Shown: piece after piece, positions 35,995 through 44,675 of the stretch
How positions within the stretch are numbered: position 1 is the first letter of the stretch
Layout of the letters: each line of letters starts with the position of its first letter
Source of the DNA: Chryseobacterium aureum
Lineage (GTDB): Bacteria > Bacteroidota > Bacteroidia > Flavobacteriales > Weeksellaceae
DNA: 64,000 nt
Direction: 5' to 3'
Assembly (NCBI RefSeq): GCF_003971235.1
Contig: NZ_CP034661.1
Location: 620,001 to 684,000 of the forward strand
Notes under the pieces: generated by a model
Told to the model about the DNA's origin: nothing
Seen by the model: only the letters and a program-made list of their open reading frames with translations
Databases searched by the model: none
Made by a program: the position numbers and the translations under genes

Positions 35995-36957
35995 ATGAAA
36001 AAGATTACTGAAGTATTAGGGCTGGTATTATTTATTGCAAGTTTATGCTTTGTGGAAGGGCAGACTCCTCAGAATTATATTTATACTTCATCCGGAGACC
36101 TCCGCAGCATGGAAAAGATGATCACACGGGAAGATATTGGCGGTGTACAGATCGTTTATAACTGGAGGGCTTTGGAAACATCAAAAGATGAGTATGACTT
36201 TTCTGCTATTGAGAAAGATCTGGATTACCTCACAGGTCTTCATAGAAAACTATTTATCCAGCTTCAGGACAGGTTTTTTGAACCACAGGCAAGATATATT
36301 CCTGATTATGTTCTGAATGACAAAGAATATAGGGGAGGATTGGTCCCTCAATTTGATAATCCGGGGGAAGATAAACCTGTTGGAAACGGTTGGGTGGCCC
36401 AGCAATGGAATCCGGCTGTACGAATGAGGTTTCAAAAGCTGATAGGAGAGCTGGCAAAGAGATTTGACGGAAAAATTCAGGGAATCAATCTTCCGGAAAC
36501 ATCGATTGATATTGACATGAAAAAAGATAAAACAGGGTTCAGCTGTGACCGTTATTTTCAGGCTGAATTGGAAAATCTAGCATTTGCGAGAAGTGTTTTC
36601 CATGATTCACATGTATTGCAGTATATTAATTTTTTCCCGTGTGAATGGGAAAACGATCACCAGTATATGTCCAGACTGTTCGATTTTGCTTATAAAAATA
36701 ATATAGGATTGGGTGGTCCTGATATTGTTCCGGATAAAAAAGCACAAATGAAAAATTCTTATCCTTTCTTTAATCAGTACAAAGGAAAACTTGCATTGGT
36801 GGCAATGGCGGTTCAGGAGCCAACCCTTACCTATAAAAATCCTACAACTAAAAAACCTTTTACCAAAGAAGAATTTACAGAATATGCTGAAAATTATCTT
36901 GGCGTTAACATTATATTCTGGAGTGTGGAATCTCCCTGGCTGAGAGATTCCCAATAA
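35995..36957 (+). CDS. Secreted TIM-barrel glycosidase-like hypothetical protein
   Basis: 320 residues with a signal peptide (1 to about 23, ending VEGQ). GGVQIVYNWRALETSKDEYD followed by FSAIEKDLDYLTGLHRKLFI resembles the opening strands of clan A glycoside hydrolases. KIQGINLPETSID near 160-172 would place a catalytic Glu after strand 4, and LALVAMAVQEP or IIFWSVESPW near the end could supply the second Glu. This is structural inference; I do not recognise the exact family and cannot name a substrate. Converges on the DUF4256 gene. Confidence 0.6.
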   Translation: MKKITEVLGLVLFIASLCFVEGQTPQNYIYTSSGDLRSMEKMITREDIGGVQIVYNWRALETSKDEYDFSAIEKDLDYLTGLHRKLFIQLQDRFFEPQARYIPDYVLNDKEYRGGLVPQFDNPGEDKPVGNGWVAQQWNPAVRMRFQKLIGELAKRFDGKIQGINLPETSIDIDMKKDKTGFSCDRYFQAELENLAFARSVFHDSHVLQYINFFPCEWENDHQYMSRLFDFAYKNNIGLGGPDIVPDKKAQMKNSYPFFNQYKGKLALVAMAVQEPTLTYKNPTTKKPFTKEEFTEYAENYLGVNIIFWSVESPWLRDSQ

Positions 36958-36964
36958 GTTTTCT

Positions 36965-37519
36965 TTATACTTTTAACAGCCCTCTGAAACCTCTTGCTGC
37001 ATAATAAGAATCTGCACCGTTGTGGTAAGTGAATACGGTATTATATCGTCTGTCGCAGAAAAGGGCACCTCCCAGTTCCCGAATTTGAGAAGGTGTTTTG
37101 ATCCAGCTCGATGTTTTTTGGTCAAATTTGCCCAGTTCCTGAAGATGGCGGTATTGTTCTTCGGTTAAAAGTTCAATACCCATTTCAGCAGCGGTATCTA
37201 TGGCATTATTTTCCGGTTTATTGGCTTTTCTCGCATCCCATGCCTGATAATCATAGCATAAACTTCGGCGCTTCGGGCTTTCCGGGGAACAGTCTACAAA
37301 TGAATATTCATCTGTTTTTTTGTTGTAATCTACTACATCGGGTTCACCTTCTGTGATTTCCATTTCATATAAAGCGCTGAGTTTCTCAGGGCTGGCTTCC
37401 AGTTTTTGCTGAATTTTTTCCCACTTAAGATCTTTATGGCGGTTCCTGTTTTTTTCAAAACGTGCTTTTAGTGTTTGTAAAAGTTCGTTGATTTGTTCCT
37501 GGGTTAGTTTCTTTTTCAT
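36965..37519 (-). CDS. DUF4256 domain protein
   Basis: 184 residues, soluble, no signal peptide. The conserved pattern of DUF4256 is visible: MEITEGEPDVVDY, EYSFVDCSPESPKRRSLCYD, WIKTPSQIRELGGALFCDRR, FTYHNGADSYYAARGFRGLL. Function unknown; several His, Asp and Cys residues are conserved in the family. Ends 7 bp from the stop of the convergent gene. Confidence 0.85.
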   Translation of the reverse strand: MKKKLTQEQINELLQTLKARFEKNRNRHKDLKWEKIQQKLEASPEKLSALYEMEITEGEPDVVDYNKKTDEYSFVDCSPESPKRRSLCYDYQAWDARKANKPENNAIDTAAEMGIELLTEEQYRHLQELGKFDQKTSSWIKTPSQIRELGGALFCDRRYNTVFTYHNGADSYYAARGFRGLLKV

Positions 37520-37682
37520 ATCAATTTTTTTTTACAGTTTGTTGTGTTGTGTTGTTGGAAATCGCAAAGGTGCAAATTATATTAGTGAGGATATTTTTTA
37601 ATTTCCGATAAAATTTCTGACTGTTTATCTTAAAATGAATTTATAAAAAAATATTTAAACTTATCAAAATGCTCAATATATA

Positions 37683-37803
37683 TTGAACCGTTAAGAAGGA
37701 TTTAAGAAATAAAGTATAGTTAAGATCAATCATTCTGATTTTTAAGTTTACAGCGAAGCTTATCTTAATACTCTTAAATTCTTATTACATCTTAATGGTT
37801 CAA
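37683..37803. repeat. Hairpin element, copy A (MITE-like)
   Basis: Arms TTGAACCGTTAAG (37683-37695) and CTTAATGGTTCAA (37791-37803) pair at 12 of 13 positions. The inner sequence also folds (GTTAAGAT with ATCTTAAT) and contains TCTTAATACTCTTAA (37763-37777). The same right-hand half recurs at 44637-44675. It lies in the 321-bp gap between the DUF4256 and DoxX genes, which holds no gene. Confidence 0.7.
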
Positions 37804-37840
37804 AAATAAAAGTTTAAACAACTTTTGATATTAAAAATTA

Positions 37841-38239
37841 TTAATCAATAATAGTGATTTTTCTGTCTGAAGGTCTGAAATACCAGGAAATAAGTACTAA
37901 TACAAATAGTAATACCGCCGGGAAAGTTCTTCCTGCCGGATCTCCAACAATCAGGTGGGAAATGACTGCGCCTGACATGACAAAGAAAAATCCTGCGTAG
38001 GCCCATTCTTTCAGGAGTAAACGTTTAGGAATCAATAGGGCAATAACACCCAGAATTTTCCATACTCCAATGATGGTCATCAGGTAAGAGGGATAGCCGA
38101 GGTGGGTAAAATTAGCCAGCTCATCTTTACTTTTCATGAGTTGGACAATAGCGGTAGAAACCATTCCCAAGGCCATCCAGAGGGTAAATATCCAATAGAT
38201 GATCTTGGTTCTTTTTTGTGATGGGTGTGGTGTATTCAT
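37841..38239 (-). CDS. DoxX-like family membrane protein
   Basis: 132 residues with four membrane helices (IIYWIFTLWMALGMVSTAIV, YLMTIIGVWKILGVIALLIP, WAYAGFFFVMSGAVISHLIV, FPAVLLFVLVLISWYF), the size and layout of DoxX-like inner-membrane proteins. Follows the YdeI-type gene by 16 bp on the same strand. Such genes often sit with SRPBCC and ArsR genes as here. Molecular role uncertain. Confidence 0.85.
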   Translation of the reverse strand: MNTPHPSQKRTKIIYWIFTLWMALGMVSTAIVQLMKSKDELANFTHLGYPSYLMTIIGVWKILGVIALLIPKRLLLKEWAYAGFFFVMSGAVISHLIVGDPAGRTFPAVLLFVLVLISWYFRPSDRKITIID

Positions 38240-38255
38240 GATCTGTTTTTTATAG

Positions 38256-38834
38256 TTAGTCGTTTAATCCTATTCCATCCATGATCTGAGGAATGCATTT
38301 TTCTATGCGGGCTTCACGGGTTTTGGATTGTTTTGCAGAGGAAAAATGGAGGAGGTAAGCTCTTTGCCTTCCAGGAGTTAATGATTTAAAAGCTTCTTTC
38401 AATGCCGGATCCTGATCCAGTTTATGTTGAAACTCTTCAGCCATTTCAAACTCTTTTGTTTTCTTCATTTCCACTTTAGCTCCTGATTCTTCAATTTCAA
38501 TGGCTTCAAACATATATGCCTTAAGAATCTTTTCCCTATCATTGATCTGCTTTACCTCTGTAAAACGAATCTGCCTGGCTGCCTGTACATTTTTAGACTG
38601 CTGGATCAGGATATGCTCAGGGTCTTTCATCAAAGCACCTTTGAAAAAGAGAAGGGCACAGTATTCTTTAAAACCATGAATCAGGAAAATGTTTTTTCCC
38701 TCATAAGTATAACATGGGCAGCCCCATTTTAAATCTTCTACAAGTTCGGTGCTTAGGGCGATGGCTCTTAGTTTTTCAAATTCTTTTTTCCATTGCTTCG
38801 CGTCGTTAAAGAAAAAATCAACTTTTGGATTCAT
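38256..38834 (-). CDS. YdeI/OmpD-associated family protein (DUF1801)
   Basis: 192 residues. The N-terminal DUF1801 domain (KWGCPCYTYEGKNIFLIHGF, about 38-57) is followed by a C-terminal bacteriocin-protection/OmdA-type segment with the family signature LTPGRQRAYLLHFSSAKQSK (about 150-169) and TREARIEKCIPQI. Role not established; relatives have been linked to antimicrobial peptide tolerance. Upstream of and likely cotranscribed with the DoxX gene. Confidence 0.85.
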   Translation of the reverse strand: MNPKVDFFFNDAKQWKKEFEKLRAIALSTELVEDLKWGCPCYTYEGKNIFLIHGFKEYCALLFFKGALMKDPEHILIQQSKNVQAARQIRFTEVKQINDREKILKAYMFEAIEIEESGAKVEMKKTKEFEMAEEFQHKLDQDPALKEAFKSLTPGRQRAYLLHFSSAKQSKTREARIEKCIPQIMDGIGLND

Positions 38835-38862
38835 TGTATTGGTGTTTGAGGGTTAGAGAGTA

Positions 38863-39034
38863 TTAGAGTGGGAGAGTTTTAAGTTACGGGATGCGAGATT
38901 CGGGTTATTTAGGTTAGAGGGTTTGAGGGTGTTAGAGTGGGAGAGTTTTGAGTTACGGGATGCGAGATTCGGGTTATTTAGGTTAGGGGGTTAGAGAGTA
39001 TTAGAGTGGGAGAGTTTTGAGTTATTCAGGGTAG
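38863..39034. repeat. 69-bp tandem repeat, about 2.5 copies
   Basis: Units beginning TTAGAGTGGGAGAGTTTT start at 38863, 38932 and 39001, an exact 69-nt period, the last truncated near 39034. Each unit also carries GTTACGGGATGCGAGATTCG. The sequence is non-coding on both strands and lies between the YdeI-type and SRPBCC genes. Confidence 0.9.
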
Positions 39035-39070
39035 TATATAAACCTCGAAACTCCTATCTCGTATTGTCTA

Positions 39071-39544
39071 TTATCTCTTTTTCTCACCACTTAATAATTC
39101 CTGTAAACGGTTATGAGCCATATTAATCCCCTGAGCGAATGGCATTTTCAGGTGCTGATCTCTGAAATCTACGGATTTATAAATGGTTTGAATAGTAATT
39201 TTACTTGTCGCATCCGATAATTTTTCAAATTCTAAAAACTCAATCTGAGCCGGAAAAGGGGTGTTTTCCATCTGGAACGTTCTTACAATTTTCTCATTCT
39301 GAACAATGTCGTGAATGGTTCCATTGGCGCTGAAAACCACATCACCCTGTGGATTGGTGGTTTCGAAACGGTAACTTCCATGAGGTTTATTTTCGAATTG
39401 GGTAACCTTAGTTCCCATCCACTGCTCGAAAAATTCTGCTTCTGTGTAGGCTTTGAAAAGGAGTTCTACCGGGAGATCAAATTCTCTGGTAATAAATATT
39501 TCCTGTTTCCCTTCTTCTGCGTGTATTTTTGTTTTGAGTTCCAT
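39071..39544 (-). CDS. SRPBCC (AHSA1-type) family protein
   Basis: 157 residues. IFITREFDLPVELLFKAYTE with AEFFEQWMG (about 16-45) and the C-terminal QGINMAHNRLQELL helix are hallmarks of the activator-of-Hsp90-homologue-1 START-like fold, which binds small hydrophobic ligands. Lies 154 bp downstream of an ArsR-type regulator; the ArsR-SRPBCC pair is a common arrangement in flavobacteria and suggests the regulator controls this group. Confidence 0.88.
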   Translation of the reverse strand: MELKTKIHAEEGKQEIFITREFDLPVELLFKAYTEAEFFEQWMGTKVTQFENKPHGSYRFETTNPQGDVVFSANGTIHDIVQNEKIVRTFQMENTPFPAQIEFLEFEKLSDATSKITIQTIYKSVDFRDQHLKMPFAQGINMAHNRLQELLSGEKKR

Positions 39545-39560
39545 GTTTTGAGTTTTCTTG

Positions 39561-39603
39561 TGTTGGAGAGTATTAGAGTTAGAGGGTTTAGAGTGGGAGA
39601 GTT
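39561..39603. repeat. Partial copy of the 69-bp repeat family
   Basis: GGAGAGTATTAGAG followed by AGAGGGTTTAGAGTGGGAGA recombines the same words as the 38863-39034 array, on the other side of the SRPBCC gene. Confidence 0.6.
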
Positions 39604-39698
39604 GGGTTTTGTGTTTATGAGGTTTGAGTTGTTTTTAAATTGCTATTCATTTATCCAATTCATCTTGAAACTCAATACCCCGAAACACGTATCTTGCC

Positions 39699-40025
39699 TC
39701 ACGCTTCTCTGTTCTGATAAGCTTTCATTACACTTTCCAGCTTGTTGAATTTTTCATCCCACATTTTACGGAAAGGTTCTATAAAATCGGCTATTTCTTT
39801 CATTTTATTGGGGTTGAGATGGTAGATAATTTCCCGGCCGTTTTGTTCAGATCTCAGCAGTTCACATTCTGTAAGGATCTGGAGATGTTTTGAAACGGTG
39901 GGTCTTGCCGTATCAAAATTGGAGGCGATAGCTCCTGCTGTCATAGACTGTGCTGCCACCAGCATCAATATGGATCGTCTTGTAGGATCTGCTATTGCCT
40001 GAAATACATCTCTTCTTAAATTCAT
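39699..40025 (-). CDS. ArsR-family winged-helix regulator (SdpR-like)
   Basis: 108 residues. [20 protein letters not shown] at the start, then the helix-turn-helix [20 protein letters not shown] followed by [20 protein letters not shown] and the wing [14 protein letters not shown]. The metal-binding Cys residues of classical ArsR are missing, so it belongs with the non-metal SdpR-like subgroup. Likely controls itself and the SRPBCC/YdeI/DoxX genes downstream. Confidence 0.9.
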   Translation of the reverse strand: MNLRRDVFQAIADPTRRSILMLVAAQSMTAGAIASNFDTARPTVSKHLQILTECELLRSEQNGREIIYHLNPNKMKEIADFIEPFRKMWDEKFNKLESVMKAYQNREA

Positions 40026-40103
40026 TGTGTAGCTATTTGACTACAAATATATGTGTAGTTATTTAGCTACGCAAATATTTTATGGAAAATTTTTAATTGT
40101 AAT

Positions 40104-40142
40104 AAAAAAAGCTCAAAAATGCAGCGAATACATTTCTGAGCT
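40104..40142 (-). terminator. Terminator after the Prc-type protease
   Basis: In the minus strand, AGCTCAGAAATG pairs with CATTTTTGAGCT (one G-U pair) across a 9-nt loop and is followed by a run of Ts. Confidence 0.85.
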
Positions 40143-40169
40143 TTCTCATTTTTATCTTGAAGATTATGT

Positions 40170-42281
40170 TTAAGATCGTACTTCAATATCCCTCACTATA
40201 TTGATGGCCTCCTGCAGGTAGAGATCTTTTTGAAGGTTCTTAACCCATACTTCTGATTTATTTTTGAATGCAGCGTCCGTTTTCTCTCTTTCAATATCCT
40301 TGGGATACATGGTGAACTTAAGGCCGCTTTCCAGTGTTTTCAGCACTTTGAATTTTTCATCCTGGGTTTTTCTCTGCTTCATCAGGTCACTGTATTTTTG
40401 GATGCTTACAGGCACTGTTTTTTCCTTACCCAGATTTTCTCTCCATTGAGAATATTCAAGCAGCAGCTTATAATGATCGTTTTTTGCCATTCTCTCTTCA
40501 CTTGTTTTCTGCAGAGCCTGAATGTTGAAAGAATTCTTTTTATTGAAGCTTGTTCCAGGTATTTTATCCCAGGCTAGCGCATAGTCGTCATACTTTTCAC
40601 CTATATCTGAATAAGAGAGGATGTCTTTCATAGGGATGTCTGAGCCGACACCTTTCCTTTGTGTAGATTCTCCGGTGATTCTGTAATATTTCTGAATTGT
40701 CAGTTTTACAGAACCATAGTCTTCCTGAGTGTTTAGAAACCTGTTCAGGTCTACAAATACCTGCACGGTGCCTTTTCCGTAAGATACAGGAGACCCCATG
40801 ATAACGGCTCTTCCGTAATCCTGCATCACACCGGATAAAATTTCTGCGGCAGACGCAGACAGTTCGTTCTGTAAGATCACAAGCGGACCTTTCCAGATAG
40901 GGGTTTCATTTTTATTTCTTAAAGCGGTAATCTTTCCGTTTCCGTCTTTCACCTGCACATAGGGACCTGCTTCCATGAAAAGGCCCATGATGTCACCTAC
41001 TTCAGTTAATGAACCCCCTCCGTTATTTCTCAGGTCAAGAACGATTCCCTGAATATTCTGTTCTTTCAGTTTAATGATTTCTTTTTTAATATCATCAGAT
41101 GCGTTTCTTCCATCCTTATCCTCAAAATCGGCATTAAACTTCGGGAGATTGATCAATCCGTACTTTTTATCGGCTGCATTAACGATAATGCTTTTAGCGA
41201 ATGTATCTTCTATGGATATTTCTTCACGAAGCATGGTGACTTCCTGAATGCTTCCGTCTTTTTTCTCTACGGTTAAAGTAATGGGTGATCCTTTTTCACC
41301 TCTGATTAACCGTATGGCTTCGCTGGAAAGCATATCCACTACATTTACAGGATCAGTATCTGGCGTGGATTTTATTTTTAAAATCTTATCCCCTTCTGTA
41401 AGCTGTTTAGACTTCCATGCCGGGGCACCAATGCTTAATGTGCCAATATAAAGGTTTCCTTTCTTTTCCTGGATTACTGCTCCTATGCCAATTATTTTTC
41501 CTTTGAAATCCATATCAAAATCTTCTTTACCCTGAGGTGAATAATAATTGGTATGGGGATCAAAAATATGCGTATAGGCATTCATATACACCGTAAACCA
41601 GTCCATTTTTTTTCTCTTCTTGAACCTGATAAATTTTTCTTCCAGAATATCTTTTACATTTTCTGTCGCCTTTTTTATCTTTTCATCCTGACTAAGAACT
41701 TCAGGCTTAGGGCTGTTTTCATTGCCAGAATCGGCCTTCTTTTTTTCTTCGCTTTTCCTGTTCATGGATTCTATTTCCTGCAGGATATTGTACTTCACAT
41801 ACTTCCTCCATTCATTATACTGCTGCTGCTTATTGGCAGGGGCATTTTTCAGTTTAGGCTCTAATGTTAATACTTCATCTTCTTCCAGATTGATGGGTTT
41901 ACTGAAGATATCCTGGGTCATTTTATCTATTTCATCTATTCTTTGATACAGTTTATCCACGGTCAGTTTATAAAAAGTCAGATCTCCGGTATTCAGGTAA
42001 TCATCCAGTTTGGTTTCATATTTACGAAACTCATCCATGTCAGATTGCAGGAAATAGGTTTTTGTAGGATCTATCGATTCAAAATACTGTTTATACACTT
42101 CTTTTGAATACGCATCATTAATCGGTTTGGGGCTGTAATGCAGATAAGACAGAACATTCTTTGTATTGACCATGATGATCTGCATCTTTTCTTCTTCACT
42201 GTTGGGAGGGCGGAAACCCAATACGAAAAAGGTAAGCGGAAGAAGAAGTAAAAAACGAGCGGGTTTAAAATTTTTCAACAT
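40170..42281 (-). CDS. prc: Carboxy-terminal processing protease (Prc/Tsp, S41)
   Basis: 703 residues with a signal/anchor (about 8-24). A long N-terminal helical domain is followed by a PDZ domain (about 230-330: KIIGIGAVIQEKKGNLYIGT) and the S41 catalytic domain: GIVLDLRNNGGGSLTEVGD near 415, nucleophile Ser in LSASAAEILSG near 475 and the general-base Lys in SYGKGTVQVF near 503. The C-terminal DUF3340-type helical extension is present. It trims or degrades periplasmic proteins from their C-termini and affects cell-wall hydrolase levels in other bacteria. Complete. Confidence 0.95.
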   Translation of the reverse strand: MLKNFKPARFLLLLPLTFFVLGFRPPNSEEEKMQIIMVNTKNVLSYLHYSPKPINDAYSKEVYKQYFESIDPTKTYFLQSDMDEFRKYETKLDDYLNTGDLTFYKLTVDKLYQRIDEIDKMTQDIFSKPINLEEDEVLTLEPKLKNAPANKQQQYNEWRKYVKYNILQEIESMNRKSEEKKKADSGNENSPKPEVLSQDEKIKKATENVKDILEEKFIRFKKRKKMDWFTVYMNAYTHIFDPHTNYYSPQGKEDFDMDFKGKIIGIGAVIQEKKGNLYIGTLSIGAPAWKSKQLTEGDKILKIKSTPDTDPVNVVDMLSSEAIRLIRGEKGSPITLTVEKKDGSIQEVTMLREEISIEDTFAKSIIVNAADKKYGLINLPKFNADFEDKDGRNASDDIKKEIIKLKEQNIQGIVLDLRNNGGGSLTEVGDIMGLFMEAGPYVQVKDGNGKITALRNKNETPIWKGPLVILQNELSASAAEILSGVMQDYGRAVIMGSPVSYGKGTVQVFVDLNRFLNTQEDYGSVKLTIQKYYRITGESTQRKGVGSDIPMKDILSYSDIGEKYDDYALAWDKIPGTSFNKKNSFNIQALQKTSEERMAKNDHYKLLLEYSQWRENLGKEKTVPVSIQKYSDLMKQRKTQDEKFKVLKTLESGLKFTMYPKDIEREKTDAAFKNKSEVWVKNLQKDLYLQEAINIVRDIEVRS

Positions 42282-42421
42282 ATAACTTGCTGTGCTTTTA
42301 TAAAAATCACGTGAATGTATGAAAAATATTTACACCAAGTATTTGGGGAGTAGGATTTTAAGATAAGTTTATGGTTTGAAGAGTTCAAGAGTTATTAAAT
42401 GACTTAATCCTCTCCATTTTA

Positions 42422-43699
42422 TTATTTAAATAATGCTTCTGTAAATTTTTTATTGACTACTTTATCTCTCATTGATGCCTTATCAGTAAAGTTTCTAGAG
42501 ATATTTCTTATCATTTCACTGTAATTATCAGTTCCATCATCTTTTTTACGATAATAAGGCTTTACGGAACTACAGTTTTTGTGTTCAAATAATGTATTTA
42601 GTAGAGTCCTATCTGAAATTCCACAAGAATGTCCAAATATGAAAACTTGATAATTATTTGAATTTATAAAGTCCAATAGTCTTTTATAAGAATCACTTTC
42701 AAGATATTTCATTGACTTAATATTTTGTAGATATTCATTGTCATTGAGATTTTCAATTTCTAAGTAATCTTTATCTATTTCGTCTCCGAAACCAAAAATA
42801 ATTTTATTATCTGTCTTGTTATTTAAAACTCCATGGATATGTATAACATCTGTAGATATATCTCTACCAAATTCTCGATCAATAGGAGGATTATCATAAT
42901 GAATCTCAGTAGATGTATAATTAAAGTTTACAAATAAAACTTCTTTTGGTCTATGGCGGAAATAATTATTTGCCGCTTCCGATGTTAGTAATTCTTTTAT
43001 TTTTTGTTTTTTATTTTGATTATTAATCAGAACCTGATATAATCTTAAATCTCTTTCTGATAATTCATTATCCCACAATGAAATGTGTCCTTCTTCAATA
43101 CTTTTTATTTCACTATAAACTCTTTGGAACTCTATTTCAGTCAAATTATTAATAGAGGTTTCTGAAAAGTCTCTAAGATTAAAATCCGAATATATGACTT
43201 TATTTATGGATCTCTTAAAACTTATTTTATCATCATTATTAGGAAATCCTTTTGAAAATTCTTTTTCTATTCTAGTAAGATATTCTTCAAGCAAACATTC
43301 AATAACAGAGAATTCTTTGTTTAGTTGAGTTATTGTATATTTAGAAGGTTTTTTGTAACAATTTTTCAATAAAAAATAGTAATCATTTTCAATATCTACC
43401 CAATTTAAAAAAGATTTGTGCTTATTAAGAACAGCAAAAAATTCATTTTTAAAAACTATTTCATCATCAGCATATCTTAAACTTCTCTGAATACTTTCAT
43501 AGTCACTTTCAGGTAAACTATATTTTATATTTGGAACTCTTTTAATTAATATACAATCATCTTCAAATTCTTTACCTTGATAGTGATTGAAAATTTCCTC
43601 TTTTTTGTTATACCAATAATCATCTATAAAGCTACCATAGCTTGTTGGCATCCCATGAGCTAGGTCAAAACCATTCCCAATTAATATTATACGATTCAT
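42422..43699 (-). CDS. AbiH family phage-exclusion protein
   Basis: 425 residues beginning NRIILIGNGFDLAHGMPTSY, the nucleotide-binding-like N-terminus of the AbiH family, with the later FVNFNYTSTEIHYD, VIHIHGVLNNKTDNKIIFGFG and VFIFGHSCGISDRTLL motifs. AbiH was described as an abortive-infection phage-resistance factor; its biochemical activity is not established. The gene is noticeably more AT-rich than its neighbours and uses many AAT, ATT and TTT codons, a sign of acquisition. It lies 31 bp after an XRE regulator on the same strand. Confidence 0.88.
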   Translation of the reverse strand: MNRIILIGNGFDLAHGMPTSYGSFIDDYWYNKKEEIFNHYQGKEFEDDCILIKRVPNIKYSLPESDYESIQRSLRYADDEIVFKNEFFAVLNKHKSFLNWVDIENDYYFLLKNCYKKPSKYTITQLNKEFSVIECLLEEYLTRIEKEFSKGFPNNDDKISFKRSINKVIYSDFNLRDFSETSINNLTEIEFQRVYSEIKSIEEGHISLWDNELSERDLRLYQVLINNQNKKQKIKELLTSEAANNYFRHRPKEVLFVNFNYTSTEIHYDNPPIDREFGRDISTDVIHIHGVLNNKTDNKIIFGFGDEIDKDYLEIENLNDNEYLQNIKSMKYLESDSYKRLLDFINSNNYQVFIFGHSCGISDRTLLNTLFEHKNCSSVKPYYRKKDDGTDNYSEMIRNISRNFTDKASMRDKVVNKKFTEALFK

Positions 43700-43730
43700 T
43701 ATTATTAGTTTCTATAAAAGCGTTTTCTAA

Positions 43731-44135
43731 TTACTTCTTTTCAATCAACCTCTCCAACTTCTCAATCATTTCCTTCTGTTGCTCCAGCATACGCTCATAA
43801 AGCTCAACCATCTTATCAATAGGGTTGAAGCTTGGTTGATAATTGAAAACTGACGGATTTGTCATCGTGGCATTATCATTATTATTGATTGTATTGGCTA
43901 TAATATTTATTGCAGAATCTTCATCAAAATTCTCAATTGCTTCCGCGGGAACTTTCAAAATTTGAGCTACCTGCGCCAGAATATCAGATTCTACGGTTTC
44001 TTTTTGTTCTAAAAGGGAGATTTTCTTTTGGTTCCAGTCATCACCCAGTTCAAAAGCCAACGCTTCCTGTTTGATTCCCAGCATTTCTCGGAAACGCTTT
44101 ATATTTCTACCCTGATGTATTTTCTTATTTTGCAT
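43731..44135 (-). CDS. XRE-type helix-turn-helix regulator with C-terminal coiled coil
   Basis: About 134 residues from ATG 44135 (MQNKKIHQGRNIKR); ATG 44150 adds five residues but would leave almost no leader after the promoter box. The N-terminal HTH (KRFREMLGIKQEALAFELGD with WNQKKISLLEQ) is followed by a linker of Asn repeats and a C-terminal helix (MVELYERMLEQQKEMIEKLE) suited to dimerisation. Probably regulates itself and AbiH, and perhaps the divergent SymE-like gene. Confidence 0.82.
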   Translation of the reverse strand: MQNKKIHQGRNIKRFREMLGIKQEALAFELGDDWNQKKISLLEQKETVESDILAQVAQILKVPAEAIENFDEDSAINIIANTINNNDNATMTNPSVFNYQPSFNPIDKMVELYERMLEQQKEMIEKLERLIEKK

Positions 44136-44155
44136 ATCTGTGTAACTCATAATAA

Positions 44156-44163
44156 CAAATATA
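44156..44163 (-). promoter_or_regulatory. Candidate -7 box for the XRE-AbiH unit
   Basis: On the minus strand this reads TATATTTG, an exact TAnnTTTG match, about 20 nt before the preferred start codon of the XRE gene. Confidence 0.4.
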
Positions 44164-44300
44164 AAGCTTTAGAACAAAAAAATAAAGCTCCTATTTAAAA
44201 TAAATACTATTCTAAAATATCTCTCTTTCTGAATAAATTATCCTTTCCTCAACTGGTTTATCCTCCTGATTATGTTTTGATTTGCTGAAAAATAACAAAT

Positions 44301-44531
44301 ATGAAAAGAAAAAGAAGAATGAACAGCAGCAAATATAATGAACTGCGCAATCGTAACCTTACGGTTTCCCTCAAATCATTTTCAAGAGCGTATGGTAAAA
44401 TAGTATTCTTCCCGGAAATAAGAATTGCAGGGAAGTGGGTACAGCAATGTGGCTTTCAGGCAGGAGATAAAATACTGGTTACCGTATGCAGAAACCAGAT
44501 TATTCTGGAAAGGGAAGTGGATTATGAGTAG
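44301..44531 (+). CDS. SymE-like toxin family protein
   Basis: 76 residues. The C-terminal two-thirds (FPEIRIAGKWVQQCGFQAGD followed by KILVTVCRNQIILERE) matches the AbrB-like swapped-hairpin fold of SymE, described in E. coli as an SOS-induced type I toxin whose translation is blocked by an antisense RNA. The N-terminus is basic (MKRKRRMNSSKYNELRNRN); ATG 44319 is another start. It is divergent from the XRE-AbiH unit. Whether it is toxic here, or an ordinary DNA/RNA-binding protein, cannot be told. Confidence 0.75.
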   Translation: MKRKRRMNSSKYNELRNRNLTVSLKSFSRAYGKIVFFPEIRIAGKWVQQCGFQAGDKILVTVCRNQIILEREVDYE

Positions 44532-44546
44532 AAGGATATTTTTTAA

Positions 44547-44675
44547 ACCATTAAGAAGAGTAAAGCTTTTAAGTAACATTAAGATTCAAATACATTTGAA
44601 TAAAGCGTTCTGCTTTTAAAATATCTCTAGATATTTTCTTAATACTCTTAACGGCTTAATCTATTCTTAATGGTT
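44547..44675. repeat. Hairpin element, copy B (MITE-like)
   Basis: Arms AACCATTAAGAAGAG (44547-44561) and CTATTCTTAATGGTT (44661-44675) pair at 14 of 15 positions. TCTTAATACTCTTAA (44637-44651) and the right arm match copy A at 37763-37803 with the same spacing to within 1 nt. It begins 15 nt after the SymE-like stop codon. Confidence 0.7.

Noticed and set aside
38863..39034. Possible CRISPR array
   Set aside because: The repeat unit is the full 69-nt period with no unique spacers, only about 2.5 units, and no cas genes nearby.
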